Shown here: positions 12,174 through 13,394 of the stretch, piece after piece | How positions within the stretch are numbered: position 1 is the stretch's first letter | Layout of the letters: each line of letters begins with the position of its first letter | DNA from: a bacterium | GTDB taxonomy: Bacteria; Ratteibacteria; UBA8468 | Direction of reading: 5' to 3' | DNA: 13,394 nucleotides | NCBI GenBank assembly: GCA_030637775.1 | Contig: DAOWFY010000001.1 | Span: 1-13,394, forward strand | Program-made: the position numbers and the translations under genes | The notes under the pieces: generated by a model | What the model saw: only the letters and a program-made list of their open reading frames with translations | Databases searched by the model: none | Told to the model about the DNA's origin: nothing

Positions 12174-12277
12174 GCTCGGAAAGTTTCTTAGGCGGCACGC
12201 TCGCAGAGATGCTCGCTATGGACTCCTCCTCTGCTCGGGCATTCATACGGGGTCTAATGCCGCTACAGAAACTTTCC
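12173..12277. repeat. 105-bp foldback element after the amaP-like gene
   Basis: GGAAAGTTTCT (12178-12188) pairs perfectly with AGAAACTTTCC (12267-12277), GCGGCA (12192-12197) with TGCCGC (12258-12263), and GCAGAG (12203-12208) with CTCTGC (12229-12234). It starts on the last base of the upstream TAG and ends 18 bp before the gmhA ATG. No T-run follows the stem, so it is not a standard terminator. It shares its first 20 bases with 9953-9971. Confidence 0.75.
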
Positions 12278-12295
12278 TCACCTTAGTAGAAGAAA

Positions 12296-12859
12296 ATGAA
12301 AAAAACAAGAATTGTTGCATTAATCAAGGAAAGCGTTAAGGTAAAGGAAGGGCTTCTTTCGCCAAAAAATATAAAGGCAATCGAAAAAATCTCTCGAGAG
12401 GTAGTAAAAACACTGAAGCAAGGAGGAAAGATTCTCTTCTGCGGTAATGGAGGAAGTGCCGCAGATTCCCAGCATTTAGCGGCTGAATTTGTGGGAAGGT
12501 TCAAGAGAGAAAGAAGACCGATTCCAGCTCTTTCCCTCACTACCAACAGCTCTATCTTAACCGCCATCTCCAATGACTATGATTTTAAAAATGTTTTTAG
12601 CCGTCAGGTTCAAGCCATGGGGAAAAAGGGTGATCTCCTTATCGGAATTTCCACCTCCGGGCAGGCAGAAAATGTTATTTTAGCGGTGAAGGTAGCAAAG
12701 AAAATTGGAATAAAAACAATAGGGCTCACCGGGAAAAATGGAGGAGGTCTCGCAAAACTTTCCGATCTTTCGTTTATCGTCCCTTCCAATAATACCGCCC
12801 GTATCCAGGAAGCTCATATCTTGATTGGCCATATTCTCGCCGAAATCGCCGAAAGATGA
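12296..12859 (+). CDS. gmhA: Sedoheptulose-7-phosphate isomerase
   Basis: GmhA converts sedoheptulose 7-phosphate to D-glycero-D-manno-heptose 7-phosphate, the first step to ADP-heptose for the LPS core. The 187 residues form a single SIS domain with the family motifs: GNGGSAADSQHLAAEFVGRF (about 50-69), LTTNSSILTAISNDY (about 82-96), GISTSGQAENV (about 118-128), GLTGKNGG and the C-terminal RIQEAHILIGHILAE with the zinc-linked His and Gln residues. Start 12296 fits the length; only a weak AGAAG is in front, next to the foldback element. rfaE2 follows after 27 bp, so the two form a short heptose operon. GmhB and a kinase are not here. Confidence 0.96.
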   Translation: MKKTRIVALIKESVKVKEGLLSPKNIKAIEKISREVVKTLKQGGKILFCGNGGSAADSQHLAAEFVGRFKRERRPIPALSLTTNSSILTAISNDYDFKNVFSRQVQAMGKKGDLLIGISTSGQAENVILAVKVAKKIGIKTIGLTGKNGGGLAKLSDLSFIVPSNNTARIQEAHILIGHILAEIAER

Positions 12860-12874
12860 AGGGGTCAGACCTCT
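12860..12874. repeat. Short palindrome between gmhA and rfaE2
   Basis: AGGGGTCAGACCTCT follows the gmhA stop directly. Near-palindromic units with a GGTCAGACC core are frequent REP-like sequences in bacterial genomes carrying RAYT transposases. It takes up most of the space where the rfaE2 ribosome-binding site would lie. Confidence 0.55.
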
Positions 12875-12886
12875 ACATTTAACAAA

Positions 12887-13354
12887 ATGAAAATTAAATC
12901 TTTGTTAGAATTAAAAAGAATCATTGACAAACTAAAAAAGAAGGATAAAAAAATTGTTTTCACCAATGGCTGTTTTGACCTCTTGCATCCTGGCCATATT
13001 TATTACCTCAAGGCGGCGAGGAAAAAAGGGGACATACTCATTTTAGGACTAAATAGCGATTCTTCGGTAAGGAAACTAAAAGGAAAAGGAAGACCCTTAA
13101 TTCCTGAGAGAGAAAGAGCCGAAATCCTTTCTAATTTAGAATGCGTTGATTACATCTCTATCTTTCAGGAGGAGACCCCGGAAAGATTAATCAGAGAAAT
13201 CTCTCCTGATATCCTGGTCAAGGGAGGTGACTACAGAAGAAAAGAGGTAGTAGGGAGAAAATTTGTAGAAGAAAAAGGAGGAAAGGTTATCATTATTCCC
13301 TTCTTAAAGGGCTATTCCACCACTAAGTTAATTAAAAAGATAAAGAGACTATGA
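12887..13354 (+). CDS. rfaE2: D-glycero-beta-D-manno-heptose 1-phosphate adenylyltransferase (RfaE2/HldE C-terminal domain)
   Basis: It joins heptose 1-phosphate to AMP, giving ADP-heptose. The 155 residues are the stand-alone nucleotidyltransferase form of the HldE C-terminal domain. The core begins FTNGCFDLLHPGHIYYLKAA (about 25-44), with the HxGH motif as HPGH, then GLNSDSSVRKLKG, the domain-typical DILVKGGDY (about 110-118) and a closing GYSTTKLIKKI. The kinase half (RfaE1) is not fused. No Shine-Dalgarno is visible before ATG 12887, so it may rely on coupling to gmhA, whose stop is 27 bp upstream. Its stop TGA is followed at once by the dispersed repeat that also occurs near position 101. 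Confidence 0.95.
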   Translation: MKIKSLLELKRIIDKLKKKDKKIVFTNGCFDLLHPGHIYYLKAARKKGDILILGLNSDSSVRKLKGKGRPLIPERERAEILSNLECVDYISIFQEETPERLIREISPDILVKGGDYRRKEVVGRKFVEEKGGKVIIIPFLKGYSTTKLIKKIKRL

Positions 13355-13356
13355 GG

Positions 13357-13394
13357 TGTCTGGGTTCAGACACATAGGTAAGAGTTAGGGTAAA
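13357..13394. repeat. 38-bp dispersed repeat, copy 2
   Basis: Identical to the reverse complement of 101-138, starting two bases after the rfaE2 stop codon. The hairpin TGTCTG-GGTT-CAGACA opens it. The copy reaches the window edge, so its full length is not visible. Confidence 0.8.

Noticed and set aside
12173-12277. Rho-independent terminator after the amaP-like gene
   Set aside because: The stem is strong but no T-run follows on either strand, and the loop is long and structured.

Overview
The window reads as chromosomal DNA of an uncultivated, moderately AT-rich, Gram-negative bacterium. The Gram-negative call rests on a lipobox protein with LysM and M23 domains and on two ADP-heptose (LPS core) genes, gmhA and an RfaE2-type adenylyltransferase. 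None of the six tRNA genes encodes its CCA end. An AmaP-like protein, best known from Gram-positives, sits beside the heptose genes; that mix would fit one of several candidate phyla, but I cannot name one from sequence alone. TGA is an ordinary stop codon here.

Layout. Positions 1-1020: a truncated FG-GAP-like fragment and a GNAT acetyltransferase, both on the minus strand. 1024-3362: purM, tRNA-Arg(CCG) and pyrC, tightly packed on the plus strand; the tRNA begins on the last base of the purM stop codon. 3378-3908: a DUF4258 toxin-like gene that looks frameshifted, followed by its YgiT-type zinc-finger partner. 3912-5608: def and fmt on the minus strand, pushed apart by a cluster of palindromic repeats. 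5819-6367: an AbiEii-like nucleotidyltransferase (minus). 6428-7391: a broken tRNA-His copy with a perfect promoter, repeats, a cold-shock gene, a decayed reading frame and a strong terminator. 7406-8019: a tRNA array (His, Arg-UCU, Lys-CUU, Leu-UAG, Gly-CCC) holding a 44-residue membrane-protein gene. 8106-9948: an NlpD-like lipoprotein and a dGTPase-like HD hydrolase. 9953-10455: two large self-complementary elements, one of which looks like a multibranched RNA. 10465-13354: dprA, amaP-like, gmhA and rfaE2.

The genes are mostly housekeeping: purine and pyrimidine synthesis, translation start and N-terminal processing, envelope, dNTP pool and DNA uptake. The unusual part is the space between them. 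At least ten short palindromic or foldback repeats of several unrelated families sit at gene ends, in ribosome-binding regions and inside a tRNA, and two of them have been turned into coding tails. The best candidates for something undescribed are the 273-base structured element before dprA, the purM stop/tRNA overlap, the 16-bp palindrome inserted exactly in a tRNA D-loop, and the small membrane protein inside the tRNA array.
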